This document shows positions 37,904 through 50,695 of a stretch of DNA of 64,000 bases, piece by piece; positions within the stretch are counted from its first letter, which is position 1, and every line of letters begins with the position of its first letter. The DNA comes from Pseudoxanthomonas suwonensis (GTDB lineage: Bacteria; Pseudomonadota; Gammaproteobacteria; Xanthomonadales; Xanthomonadaceae). The notes under the pieces were generated by a model. It did not search any database, had not been told where the DNA came from, and worked only from the letters and a program-made list of their open reading frames with translations. The position numbers and the translations under genes are program-made. The stretch is taken from NCBI RefSeq assembly GCF_010093235.1, contig NZ_PDWP01000021.1:1-64000 (forward strand). The letters run 5' to 3'.

Positions 37904-38416
37904 ATGGCCCGCCTTGTCGCCCTGCTGCGTGCGGTCAATGTCGGCGGCACCGGCAAGCTGCCGATGGCCGAGCTGGTGGCCATGTGCGAGGCCGAAGGCT
38001 TCAGCGGGGTCCGGACCTACATCGCCAGCGGCAACGTGGTCTTCGACTGCGACACCACCCCGGCGCGGGCCAGGGCCGCGCTGGAGCAGCGCCTGCTCGC
38101 CCGTGCGGGCCGGCCGGTGGGCGTGCAGGTGCGTACCGCGGCGGAGATGGCCGCGGTGCTGGCCGCCAACCCCTTCCCCGACCAGCCCGGCAACCGCACC
38201 GTGGCCATCTTCCTCGACGCAGCGCCGCCGGCGGGCGCGCTGCAGGCGGGGCGCAACCAGCGCGACGAACGCCTGGCCCTGGGCCGGCGCGAGATCTACG
38301 TCGCCTACGGTGCCGGCATGGCCGACTCGAAACTGCTCATCCCGGCAGCGGCAGCGGGCACGGCCCGCAACATGAACACCGTGGCGCGGCTGGCTGCCAT
38401 GGCCCAGGCAGGCTGA
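37904..38416 (+). CDS. DUF1697 family protein
   Basis: 170 residues from ATG 37904, with GCGAGGAA at good distance. The family start is seen in [19 protein letters not shown], then [17 protein letters not shown] and the C-terminal [18 protein letters not shown] (T-x-R-N-x-x-T). DUF1697 proteins are small cytoplasmic proteins without an assigned reaction. The motifs are well preserved, so the family call is firm. Confidence 0.88.
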   Translation: MARLVALLRAVNVGGTGKLPMAELVAMCEAEGFSGVRTYIASGNVVFDCDTTPARARAALEQRLLARAGRPVGVQVRTAAEMAAVLAANPFPDQPGNRTVAIFLDAAPPAGALQAGRNQRDERLALGRREIYVAYGAGMADSKLLIPAAAAGTARNMNTVARLAAMAQAG

Positions 38417-38502
38417 CCCGCACCGGCACCGGATCCGCCCTCCCGCCCGGGGACGCATGGATGCGGGCACCGGTCCGGTCCGTCGGCCCGCCACGGACCG
38501 GG

Positions 38503-38508
38503 TAAAAT
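38503..38508 (+). promoter_or_regulatory. Candidate -10 box of argS
   Basis: TAAAAT (5/6) lies 29 bases before the GTG start of argS; the -35 region is not recognisable. Confidence 0.35.
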
Positions 38509-38537
38509 GTGCGACCAAACCGCAGAACCGGTCCCCC

Positions 38538-40226
38538 GTGAAGATCCTCCTCCAGGCCCTGGTCAGCCAGGGTATCGAAGCCCTGCGCGTTGCCGGCACC
38601 CTGCCCGCCGACGCTCCCACGCCCGACTTCGTGATCGAGCGCCCCAAGACCCGCGAGCATGGCGACTTCGCCACCAACGCGGCGATGCTGCTGGCCAAGG
38701 CCGCGCGCACCAACCCGCGCGCGCTGGCCCAGGCGCTGGTGGCCGCGTTCCCGCCCAGCGACGACATCGCGAAGGTCGAGATCGCCGGCCCGGGCTTCAT
38801 CAACTTCCACCTGGCCGCGGGCGCCTGGCAGCGCGAGGTCGCCGGCGTGCTGCGCCACGGCGCCGAGTACGGCCGCAACACCTCCGGCCAGGGCCGCACC
38901 GCGGGCGTGGAATACGTCTCGGCCAACCCGACCGGTCCGCTGCACGTCGGCCATGGCCGCGCCGCGGCGATCGGCGACTGCATCGCCCGCGTGCTCGACG
39001 CCAACGGCTGGAAGGTCAAGCGCGAGTTCTACTACAACGACGCCGGCGTCCAGATCGAGAACCTGGCCCGCTCCACCCAGGCGCGCCTGCGCGGGCTCAA
39101 GCCCGGCGACGCCGAGTGGCCGGCGGAGGCCTACAACGGCGACTACATCCAGGACGTGGCCGACGCCTACCGGCGCGGCGACACCGTGGAGATCGAGGGG
39201 CATTCGGTCACCGCCAGCGGCGACGTCGAGGACATCGAGTCGATCCGCCGCTTCGCCGTGGCCTACCTGCGCAACGAGCAGAACCAGGACCTGGCCGCGT
39301 TCGGCGTCGACTTCGACATCTACTTCCTGGAGAGCTCGCTGTACCGCGACGGCAAGGTCGAGGAGACCGTGCGCGAGCTGACCGCCAAGGGCCATACCTA
39401 CGAGGAAGGCGGCGCGCTGTGGCTGCGCACCACCGATTTCGGTGACGACAAGGACCGCGTGATGCGCAAGTCCGACGGCACCTACACGTACTTCGTGCCC
39501 GACGTGGCCTACCACCTGAGCAAGTGGCAGCGCGGCTACGAACGCGCGATCACCGAACTGGGCGCCGACCACCACGGCTCGCTGGCGCGCGTGCGCGCCG
39601 GCCTGCAGGCGCTGGACGTGGGCATCCCCAAGGGCTGGCCGGAATACGTGCTGCACCAGATGGTCACGGTGATGCGCGGCGGCGAGGAAGTGAAGCTGTC
39701 CAAGCGCGCCGGCTCCTACCTGACCCTGCGCGACCTGATCGAGGAGGCCGGCCGCGACGCCACCCGCTGGTTCCTGGTCGCCCGCAAGCCCGATTCGCAG
39801 CTGGTGTTCGACATCGACCTGGCGCGCCAGCAGAGCAACGACAACCCGGTGTTCTACGTGCAGTACGCCCACGCCCGCGTGGCCGCGCTGTTCCGCCAGG
39901 CCGGCGAGAAGGGCCATGCGTACGACCAGGCCAATGCCCTGTCCCACCTCGCGCGGCTGGACGACGACGGCTCGCTGACGCTGATCGTGGAACTGTCGCG
40001 CTATCCGGAAGTGGTGGAGGCGGCTGGCCAGTCGCTCGAGCCGCACCTGGTGGCCCAGTACCTGCGCGAGCTGGCCTATGCTTTCCACACCTGGTACGCG
40101 AACACGCCGGTCCTGGTCAAGGACGCGGCCCTGCGCGACGCCCGCCTGGCCCTGGCCCGTGCCGTGCAGCAGGTGCTGGCCAACGGCCTGGGCCTGCTCG
40201 GCGTGAGCGCGCCCGAGCGCATGTAA
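38538..40226 (+). CDS. argS: Arginyl-tRNA synthetase
   Basis: 562 residues from GTG 38538 (reading [16 protein letters not shown]). It has the N-terminal Add1 domain, then [20 protein letters not shown] with the HIGH signature, [12 protein letters not shown], and [11 protein letters not shown] as the KMSKS equivalent. The C-terminal DALR anticodon-binding domain ends [13 protein letters not shown]...[13 protein letters not shown]. It charges tRNA-Arg. The SPOR protein gene follows 33 bp later, as in many gammaproteobacteria. Confidence 0.97.
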   Translation: MKILLQALVSQGIEALRVAGTLPADAPTPDFVIERPKTREHGDFATNAAMLLAKAARTNPRALAQALVAAFPPSDDIAKVEIAGPGFINFHLAAGAWQREVAGVLRHGAEYGRNTSGQGRTAGVEYVSANPTGPLHVGHGRAAAIGDCIARVLDANGWKVKREFYYNDAGVQIENLARSTQARLRGLKPGDAEWPAEAYNGDYIQDVADAYRRGDTVEIEGHSVTASGDVEDIESIRRFAVAYLRNEQNQDLAAFGVDFDIYFLESSLYRDGKVEETVRELTAKGHTYEEGGALWLRTTDFGDDKDRVMRKSDGTYTYFVPDVAYHLSKWQRGYERAITELGADHHGSLARVRAGLQALDVGIPKGWPEYVLHQMVTVMRGGEEVKLSKRAGSYLTLRDLIEEAGRDATRWFLVARKPDSQLVFDIDLARQQSNDNPVFYVQYAHARVAALFRQAGEKGHAYDQANALSHLARLDDDGSLTLIVELSRYPEVVEAAGQSLEPHLVAQYLRELAYAFHTWYANTPVLVKDAALRDARLALARAVQQVLANGLGLLGVSAPERM

Positions 40227-40259
40227 GCCACCAGGCAGCAGTACGGAGATCGAAGGAAC

Positions 40260-41027
40260 ATGGCGGCAAGACGTGGCAAGAGCCAGGCGCGACGCAACGG
40301 CAGCAACAGTCGCCCCGGATGGGTGTGGCTGGTCGCCGGGCTGGCGGTCGGCGCGGTGGTGGTGCTAGCTGCCCCGGACCTGCTGAAGCGGGACGGCGAC
40401 GGCTTCGTCCGCTTCGGGCCGCGCGCCAACCCGGACGCCGAACCGGCGCCGGGGGCCGACACCGAAGCGATCGCCGAGACCCCGCCCGAGCCGGCGCGTC
40501 CGGCCACCCAGCCCCCGCAGTACGACTTCTACACCGTGCTGCCGGGCAACGAGGTGCGCATGTCCGACGCCGAGCTGGCCGCCAGCGCGCGCGAGGAACA
40601 GGCACGCCGCGAACGCGAGGAGGCGCGTCGGGCTCGCGATGCGCTGGAGGGCCGTGCGCCCGACCCGGTGCCGCTGCGCGAGGAGCCACCGGTGGCCACC
40701 ACCACGTCGCAGGTCGCGCCGGCTGCCCCGGCTGCGGCTCCGGCCGCGGCTTCCCCGGCGTCCACCGCGCAGGCGCCCGCGGCGCCTGCGGGCGAGGCGC
40801 GCTACATCCTCCAGGCCGGTGCCTTCGGCGCGCCCGCCGACGCCGAGCAGGTCAAGGCCCGGATCGCCATGCTGGGCCTCAGCGCCCGGGTGGAACCCGG
40901 CCAGGCCGGCGGCAGGACCGTATACCGCGTGCGCATGGGGCCCTACGGCAGCGCCAGCGAGCTGTCCCAGGCCAAGGAGACGCTCGCCAACGGCGGCCTG
41001 CCGGCGGTGGCGATCAAGGCGCAGTGA
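40260..41027 (+). CDS. SPOR-domain membrane protein (FtsN-like)
   Basis: 255 residues. A basic N-terminus (MAARRGKSQARRN) and one membrane helix (VWLVAGLAVGAVVVLAAPDLL) are followed by the FtsN-like DFYTVLPGNEV segment, a charged helix, an Ala/Pro linker and a C-terminal SPOR domain (YILQAGAFGAPADAEQVKARI...VYRVRMGPYGS). SPOR domains bind denuded septal glycan, so a role in cell division is likely. Position after argS is typical for ftsN-type genes. GAAGGAAC precedes the ATG. Confidence 0.88.
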   Translation: MAARRGKSQARRNGSNSRPGWVWLVAGLAVGAVVVLAAPDLLKRDGDGFVRFGPRANPDAEPAPGADTEAIAETPPEPARPATQPPQYDFYTVLPGNEVRMSDAELAASAREEQARREREEARRARDALEGRAPDPVPLREEPPVATTTSQVAPAAPAAAPAAASPASTAQAPAAPAGEARYILQAGAFGAPADAEQVKARIAMLGLSARVEPGQAGGRTVYRVRMGPYGSASELSQAKETLANGGLPAVAIKAQ

Positions 41028-41117
41028 TCCCGCCTCGGGTGGAACCACGCCAGGGCGTGCCTGGCCAACCCTGGGCCCGGCGCCCGTTGCTTCCACCATC
41101 CCTGCGCCAGCCGGCGC

Positions 41118-41145
41118 GCCCCCTTTGACCCAAGGGGGCTGTTTT
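41118..41145 (+). terminator. Intrinsic terminator after the SPOR gene
   Basis: An 8-bp stem GCCCCCTT (41118-41125) / AAGGGGGC (41132-41139) with a 6-base loop, followed by TGTTTT. Confidence 0.75.
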
Positions 41146-41250
41146 CAGCTCGCCGCACCCCGACAGGCGGAGGCCTGGCCCCGTATCCGGTGGGCCACCG
41201 TCGCGTGATGGTGCGAAAATCGACAGGCTTCTCCCACGAGGAACTCCACG

Positions 41251-42000
41251 ATGTCCAAGACCGCGTTCATCACCGGCGCCACCTCCGGCTTCGGCCTGGC
41301 GGCGGCCCGCCGCTTCGTTGCCGCCGGCTGGAAGGTCGTGGCCACCGGCCGCCGCGCCGACCGCCTGGATGCGCTGGTGCAGATGCTGGGCGCCGGCAAC
41401 GTGCACCCGGCCGTGTTCGACGTGCGCGACGGCGCGGCGATGGAAGCGGCCCTGGGCGCGCTGCCGGAGGAGTTCGCCGGCATCGACCTGCTGGTCAACA
41501 ACGCCGGCCTGGCGCTGGGCACGGCCCCGGCCCCCCACGCTTCGCTGGACGACTGGAAGGTGATGATCGACACCAACATCACCGCCCTGGTCACCCTGAC
41601 CCACCGCCTGCTGCCGAAGCTGGTCGAGCGCCGCGGCGCGATCATCAACGTCAGCTCGGTGGCCGGCGTGTATCCGTATCCGGGCGGCAACGTGTACGGC
41701 GGTACCAAGGCCTTCGTCAGCCAGTTCTCGCTGAACCTGCGCAGCGACCTGCACGGCACCGGCGTGCGCGTGACCACGATCGAGCCAGGCATGGCCGAGA
41801 CCGAATTCACCCTGGTCCGCACCCACGGCAACCAGGCCGCCTCGGACGCGCTGTACAAGGACGCGCACCCGATGAGCGCCGAGGACATCGCCGAGCAGAT
41901 CTTCTACGTGGCCAACCTGCCGCCGCACCTCAACATCAACCGGCTGGAGATCATGCCGGTGACGCAGAGCTTCGCCGGCTTCCAGGTCCACCGCGGCTGA
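41251..42000 (+). CDS. Short-chain dehydrogenase, YdfG-like
   Basis: 249 residues. Classical SDR signatures: cofactor loop ITGATSGFGLAAARRF, basic VVATGRRADRL that favours NADP(H), NNAGLALG, the catalytic Ser in INVSSVAGVYP, and Tyr/Lys in VYGGTKAFVSQF. IEPGMAETEF and NLPPHLNINRLEIMP at the end resemble YdfG, the NADP-dependent 3-hydroxy acid (serine/malonic semialdehyde) dehydrogenase. CACGAGGAAC precedes the ATG. The substrate is by family analogy only. Confidence 0.9.
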   Translation: MSKTAFITGATSGFGLAAARRFVAAGWKVVATGRRADRLDALVQMLGAGNVHPAVFDVRDGAAMEAALGALPEEFAGIDLLVNNAGLALGTAPAPHASLDDWKVMIDTNITALVTLTHRLLPKLVERRGAIINVSSVAGVYPYPGGNVYGGTKAFVSQFSLNLRSDLHGTGVRVTTIEPGMAETEFTLVRTHGNQAASDALYKDAHPMSAEDIAEQIFYVANLPPHLNINRLEIMPVTQSFAGFQVHRG

Positions 42001-42073
42001 ACCAGCCGCGCCACGCGCGGGACCGGACGCTTCCACGGCGCCGGTACCGCGCCCCGCGGGACGCGCAGGCGGC

Positions 42074-43963
<1,890 letters not shown>

Positions 43964-44004
43964 CGGCGGGGACTCGGCTGCGGAAGAGGACGCGCATTCT
44001 AGCG

Positions 44005-44031
44005 CTGACGTCCGCCCCGCTCCGTTACAAT
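44005..44031 (+). promoter_or_regulatory. Candidate speE promoter
   Basis: CTGACG (44005-44010) and TACAAT (44026-44031) are separated by 15 bases, a little short. The -10 match (5/6) in a very GC-rich context is the stronger part. Confidence 0.4.
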
Positions 44032-44115
44032 GCGCGCCCTTCGCCGCCGGCCGCCGGCGGTGCCCGCCTTCCGGCCGCGGCCCGCGGCGCCCCCTGCTTC
44101 CCACGAGGACTGCCC

Positions 44116-44967
44116 ATGAGCACCCAGGACAACTGGTACATCGAGCGTTTCGAGCCGACCGGATCGGCCATCGGCTACCGGGTCGATGCCAAGCTGGACG
44201 AGGTGCAGTCCCCGTTCCAGAAGATCGAGATCTACAGGACCACCGACTGGGGCAACCTGATGCTGATCGACGGCGCGGTGATGCTCACCAGCCGCGACAA
44301 CTTCCTGTACCACGAGATGATCAGCCACCCGGCACTGTTCACCCACGCTGCGCCGAAGCGCGTGGTGATCATTGGCGGCGGCGACTGCGGCACCCTGCGC
44401 GAGGTGCTCAAGCACCCGGGCGTGGAGAGCGCGACCCAGTGCGACATCGACGAGCAGGTCACCCGCATGGCCGAGAAGCATTTCCCGGAGCTGTGCGATT
44501 CCAACGGCGACGCGCGCGCCGAGCTGCTGTTCGACGACGGCGTGGCCTACATGGCCAACTGCCCGGCCGGCAGCGTGGACGTGGTGATCGTGGATTCGAC
44601 CGACCCGGTCGGTCCGGCCGAGGGCCTGTTCAACAAGGACTTCTACGCCAGCTGCTTCCGCGCCCTGAAGGACGACGGCATCCTGGTGCAGCAGTCCGAA
44701 TCGCCGCTGGCGCAGCTGGAACTGATCAAGGCCATGCGCGCGGAGATGGGCAAGGCCGGTTTCTCGACCTTCAAGACCCTGCCGTTCCCGCAGCCGTGCT
44801 ACCCGACCGGCTGGTGGAGCGTGACCCTGGCGCGCAAGGGCCAGGGCTTCGGCTTCCGCGAGGCCGACGCGCAGGCCAAGCCGTTCCAGACCCGCTACTA
44901 CACCGCACACCTGCACCAGGGCGTGCTGGTCGCCCCGCCGTTCGTGGCCGAGGCGCTGGGCGAATAA
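44116..44967 (+). CDS. speE: Spermidine synthase
   Basis: 283 residues from ATG 44116, with ACGAGGAC upstream. Aminopropyltransferase motifs include the active-site region YHEMISHPALF, the decarboxylated-SAM site VVIIGGGDCGTLREVLKH, and DSTDPVGPAEGLF containing the catalytic Asp. QPCYPTGWWS is the C-terminal signature. It transfers an aminopropyl group from decarboxylated SAM to putrescine. It sits back to back with speA; no speD or agmatinase gene is in the window. Confidence 0.97.
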   Translation: MSTQDNWYIERFEPTGSAIGYRVDAKLDEVQSPFQKIEIYRTTDWGNLMLIDGAVMLTSRDNFLYHEMISHPALFTHAAPKRVVIIGGGDCGTLREVLKHPGVESATQCDIDEQVTRMAEKHFPELCDSNGDARAELLFDDGVAYMANCPAGSVDVVIVDSTDPVGPAEGLFNKDFYASCFRALKDDGILVQQSESPLAQLELIKAMRAEMGKAGFSTFKTLPFPQPCYPTGWWSVTLARKGQGFGFREADAQAKPFQTRYYTAHLHQGVLVAPPFVAEALGE

Positions 44968-45133
44968 GCCACCAGGGGCCGGCACCGCCGGCCCTGTCCC
45001 CCCCAGATCCATGCGTTCTTGCTTCCGGGTCCGTACAGGCCGCGGAAATGCGGCGCTGCGCGCCTTAAGCCCGCGTTCTGTCACTGGAACTTAGCCTTTT
45101 CTTCACGTTCATAATTACAAGACGCGCCGGTTT

Positions 45134-45139
45134 TATAAT
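45134..45139 (+). promoter_or_regulatory. Consensus -10 box before the RIO-like kinase gene
   Basis: An exact TATAAT in an AT-rich island (about 45085-45140) of the 245-bp intergenic region. No well-spaced -35 is visible, so the promoter may use an activator or an extended element. The start codon is 74 bases downstream of the box. Confidence 0.5.
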
Positions 45140-45212
45140 TCGCGCGGCCCTGGATGGCCCCGCCCGCGGATCCCCCCTCCCCCTTCCCGCGGGCGGAACG
45201 AGAAGAACAGCC

Positions 45213-45881
45213 ATGAACACGCTTGCGCACGCCACCGGCATGCCGGGGCGGCCGTTTGAAGCCCCGGTTCTGCTCAAGGAAGGCACCCGCCTGCTCGAAC
45301 CGGATGTTTACCGCGCCCTGATCAGGGGCCAGCTCGCGGTGATCAAGGACTACAGCCGTTACCGCCGCACGCCGCTGGCGCCGCTGGCGCGGCTGCTCGT
45401 GCGCCGCGAAGCGCGCGCCCTGGGCCGCCTGCGTGGCTGGGCGCACGCGCCGATGCTGCTTGGCATCGTCGGCGGCCTGTCGCTGGCGATGGAATTCGTT
45501 CCCGGCGAGCCGCTGGGCGCGCAGCGCAGGCCCAGCGAAGAGACCTTCCGCCAGCTGCGCGGCGCGGTTGCGCACCTGCACGCCAACGGTATCACCCACA
45601 ACGACCTGCACCCGGCCAACGTGATGGTCAACGGCGACCGCGTGGTCCTGCTGGACTTCGCCTCGGCCCTGCGCGTGCCGCGCTGGATGCGCCACGCGCC
45701 GGTGCTGCGCGAGCTGCGCCGCAGCGACCTGGCCAACGCGATCAAGATCGAGCGGCGCCTGACCGGCCGCACGCCTGGGCAGTTCGTGTCCCAGGTCCTG
45801 GCCGACCCGCGCTGGGTCACCGCCGTGCGCGACGGCTGGAAGCGCTTCTACCGCGGCTTCAAGGCGACCTTCGGCCACTGA
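45213..45881 (+). CDS. RIO1/lipopolysaccharide-kinase-like protein kinase
   Basis: 222 residues with a compact kinase fold. Features are an early lysine strand (LAVIKDYSRY), GGLSLAMEFVPGEPL as hinge, HLHANGITHNDLHPANVMV as the catalytic loop with Asp and Asn, and VVLLDFASAL as the metal-binding segment, where DFG reads DFA. RIO-like and LPS heptose kinases share this minimal layout. The substrate is unknown. The gene stands alone behind a consensus -10 and is convergent with glnK. Confidence 0.8.
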   Translation: MNTLAHATGMPGRPFEAPVLLKEGTRLLEPDVYRALIRGQLAVIKDYSRYRRTPLAPLARLLVRREARALGRLRGWAHAPMLLGIVGGLSLAMEFVPGEPLGAQRRPSEETFRQLRGAVAHLHANGITHNDLHPANVMVNGDRVVLLDFASALRVPRWMRHAPVLRELRRSDLANAIKIERRLTGRTPGQFVSQVLADPRWVTAVRDGWKRFYRGFKATFGH

Positions 45882-45914
45882 GGGCCGGCGGCACTCTGGG
45901 CCGGCCCGCCCGGC

Positions 45915-48245
<2,331 letters not shown>

Positions 48246-49112
48246 GGGCGGCTGCCCGGTCGCGACTCCCGTCGACGGCGCCGCGGGACGCCCCCTGCGA
48301 AGCGGCCGCCGGGGACTGGCGCGGAGGCACGGCAGAGCCTGTTCCCACCCGGAGCGAGGCGGCGGCACGCCGCCTGCGATGGCCGGAGACGGTCTTACCT
48401 GGCCGGCACGACCTTGCTTGCCAGCGTTTTCTCCACGCTGCAGCAGCGCGGCAGGAACGGCCCCTTCCTTACCGTCGGATGGGTCGACCCCAGTTGCGAT
48501 GCCGAGCGCGCATCTTGCGTCGCGATCCGGGCTTCATGGTCGCCTTCGCCCAGGTACGGCACGACCGGTTCGCCACGGATGATTGCCCTGTCTTCCGGCA
48601 CGCCGGACGCATCGGCACACGCGCGCCGTGCCTCGACCAGGCCCGGTATCCGGCCCTCGCATGCATCCGGTCCGACCAGCGCCGGACGCAGTCCACGCGG
48701 ACGTACATCCCGCCAGGCCACGCTTCCCTGGACATGTGGTGCGTTCGTGAACCTTGATGTCCGTGCGCTCCGGGATGATCCGTCCACGCCGCGCCTTCGC
48801 CGGAGACGAACATGATCGGCGCACTTGCGGCCTCGCCCGCTGCCGTGTCCGCGCATGGGGAAGAGACTGCGCGATCGGATCGGGACCGGGCCAGTGCATT
48901 CCTCATCCCGGGCATGGCCGCGGATTTGATCGGCGCGCGCACGCCGGTCAAGGCAAATCCGGCGTGCGCTCCACGAGGGCGCAGGGAGCACGCGGGCGCT
49001 CCCGTGCGCACGGTCACATGCATCGCGAGGTGCAATCGATCTTCGCGACTTGCGCCGCGCTGCCGGTGCGCGCGGCAACGCGGACGCGCTTCCAGGCGCA
49101 GGCGTCCGCGTC
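48246..49112. other. 867-bp gene-poor flank of the peptide-modification cassette
   Basis: No reading frame here has a convincing start, ribosome site and protein-like composition. All six frames contain Arg/Pro/Ala-rich open stretches typical of high-GC noncoding DNA. The most protein-like is a minus-strand reading ending at 48395 (including THPTVRKGPFLPRCCSVEKTL), which could be a gene relic but has no identifiable start. Positions 48922-49041 are similar to 53888-54008 (see repeat entries). Confidence 0.5.
48922..49041 (+). repeat. Diverged direct repeat, copy A (left of cassette)
   Basis: The core GCGCACGCCGGTCAAGGCAAAT (48938-48959) matches 20 of 22 positions with copy B at 53903-53924. 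A second matching block (ATGCATCGCGAGG...TGCAATCG) ends at about the same distance downstream in both (73 versus 75 bases). The intervening sequence is weakly similar. Confidence 0.55.
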
Positions 49113-50282
49113 CTACCAGACGCGTCCGACAGGGTCGAACTCGGCGTTGCGCATCTGCCCTGCGCGCCAGCCGAAGCCGGAGACGGCGACCACGCCTTCT
49201 TCGAGCGGATCCAGTCCGAACGCCTGCTCGATGTCGATCTCGTTGACCGCGCAGGTGACGAAGGCGCCCAGTCCAAGGTCGGTGGCAGCCAGGTAGAGCG
49301 TCTGCGACAGATGGCCTGCGTCCATGATCACAGCGCGGTAGGCCTTGGGATGCTGCCGGTACTTCCAGAAGCAGCGCGCGAAGCGCGTGGCCATCACTAC
49401 CAGCACCGGCGCGTCGGCGAACCAGTGCTGCCCGGCGAGGAGGCGCATCGCCAGCGCATCCAGCGCCTCGCCCGGCGCCGGCAGCGGCTGCAGTGCGTGG
49501 TCGACGGGGTGGTAGTGGTACAGCCCCGGCGGCACGCCTTCCACGCGCTGTACCAGGAGGTAGGCCCCGGTGGGATGCAGGCTGCCTCCGGAAGGACTGC
49601 CCTTCTTCAGGAACACCGTGTCGTCGTCGGCCTGCCAGCTGCCATGCGCAGCGAACACGCGTTCGAGCATGCGTGCCAGCAGCTCCCGCGGCAGCGCGCG
49701 CTCCTGGTCGAAGTTGCGGCAGGTGGCGCGGCGCAGCAGCAGCGCGTCGAACTCCGTTCCCTCGCTGCGCGGCAGCGGCAGCTGCGGACCGTGGCCGCCG
49801 CGCCGCGCGACGGCGGGCGGCGGCACGCCCAGCTCCCTGCGCAGTCCGTCGGCGGGGGCAAGGCCTGCGGCCTCGGGTGCGGCGAGCGCATCGCGACCCT
49901 GCCAGCGGGCCGCTCCGTGCAGCATCGCCGCCGGCGCCCACCAGTGCCCGGCACGGAGCTGCGCGTCGCGCTGCGCATGCACCGCTCGCGATCCGCCATC
50001 TGGCGCTTCCATCACCGCCAGGCCGGCATCCAGCAGCGACTCCAGCACCGAGCCCTGCCCCGAGGCGAAGGCCGTCGCGTCCGCCCAGGCTTCCGGGGAA
50101 AGCGTGCCAAGCAAGTCGCGCTGGCCCTCGTCCAGCACCACCGGCTGCGCGAGATGGGGGGCGTGCGCAGCCCATTCAGCCGTGCGGCGAACGCCATTTC
50201 CGCCCGACAACAGCCCCTCCAGGTCGAACTCGACCTGCTCCCGCGGCTCCAGGTAGACGACCGCACACCTACGCACCCGCAT
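49113..50282 (-). CDS. SagB-type flavin dehydrogenase, putative peptide maturation dehydrogenase
   Basis: 389 residues from ATG 50282, just after AGGAGGGAACC. The C-terminal ~220 residues form a nitroreductase-like FMN domain with LLLRRATCRNFDQE (FMN phosphate-binding RR-x-x-x-R-x-F), GSPSGGSLHPTGAYLLVQ, and the C-terminal GDF-like SGFGWRAGQ. The N-terminal ~170 residues are a winged/leader-like domain seen in SagB relatives. SagB enzymes oxidise azolines to azoles in thiazole/oxazole peptides. It matches my memory of the TIGR04511-type dehydrogenase that accompanies a modified peptide and a cyclase. It is divergent from the precursor gene by 93 bp. No YcaO cyclodehydratase is present. Confidence 0.85.
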   Translation of the reverse strand: MRVRRCAVVYLEPREQVEFDLEGLLSGGNGVRRTAEWAAHAPHLAQPVVLDEGQRDLLGTLSPEAWADATAFASGQGSVLESLLDAGLAVMEAPDGGSRAVHAQRDAQLRAGHWWAPAAMLHGAARWQGRDALAAPEAAGLAPADGLRRELGVPPPAVARRGGHGPQLPLPRSEGTEFDALLLRRATCRNFDQERALPRELLARMLERVFAAHGSWQADDDTVFLKKGSPSGGSLHPTGAYLLVQRVEGVPPGLYHYHPVDHALQPLPAPGEALDALAMRLLAGQHWFADAPVLVVMATRFARCFWKYRQHPKAYRAVIMDAGHLSQTLYLAATDLGLGAFVTCAVNEIDIEQAFGLDPLEEGVVAVSGFGWRAGQMRNAEFDPVGRVW

Positions 50283-50375
50283 GGTTCCCTCCTGCCAAGA
50301 TCGCTTGCATCCCAGGCCCGCCAGTATGACGATGCCAAGTCCGGCGCCGAAGCGCGTCATGCATGGGGAAGCAAA

Positions 50376-50669
50376 ATGAAGAAGCCACTGGATCCGGCCG
50401 TCGCCAACGAACTGCTCGATCGCCTCGCAAGCGATGACGCCTTCCGCGACCTTTTTTCCAGCGACCCGCGCGCGGCGCTGTCCTCGCTCGGCCATGAAGT
50501 GTCGGCCGAGGAAACGCTGGCCTGCATGCGGACCAACGTGCTGGCATCCAAGGATGAAATCGCCTCGGCGCGCGATGCCCTGCGCACGCGCCTCACCGGC
50601 CACGCCACCGGCGCGATGACGGTGATCTTCAGCTTCGAGGCCGGCGCGCCGGACAAGCGCCTGGCCTGA
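50376..50669 (+). CDS. Putative modified-peptide precursor with NHLP-type leader
   Basis: 97 residues from ATG 50376, with GGGGAAG 4-5 bases upstream. Residues ~6-40 (DPAVANELLDRLASDDAF, then FRDLFSSDPRAALSSLG) follow the nitrile-hydratase-like leader pattern: L-x-x-L-x-x-D-x-x-F-R-x-x-x-x-x-D-P-x-x-A-L-x-x-L-G. The remainder has one Cys (in TLACMRTNV) and ends GHATGAMTVIFSFEAGAPDKRLA with no Gly-Gly cleavage site. From memory it fits the TIGR04509-type 'putative modified peptide'. It lies between the divergent dehydrogenase and the convergent cyclase (26 bp away). Its modification and function are unknown. Confidence 0.85.
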   Translation: MKKPLDPAVANELLDRLASDDAFRDLFSSDPRAALSSLGHEVSAEETLACMRTNVLASKDEIASARDALRTRLTGHATGAMTVIFSFEAGAPDKRLA

Positions 50670-50695
50670 CGGCCGCCGGACGCCCGCGCCGCCGC

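Noticed and set aside
49113-50282. Ordinary nitroreductase unconnected to a peptide
   Set aside because: The N-terminal extension, the divergent NHLP-leader peptide and the neighbouring cyclase fit the SagB-related cassette better.
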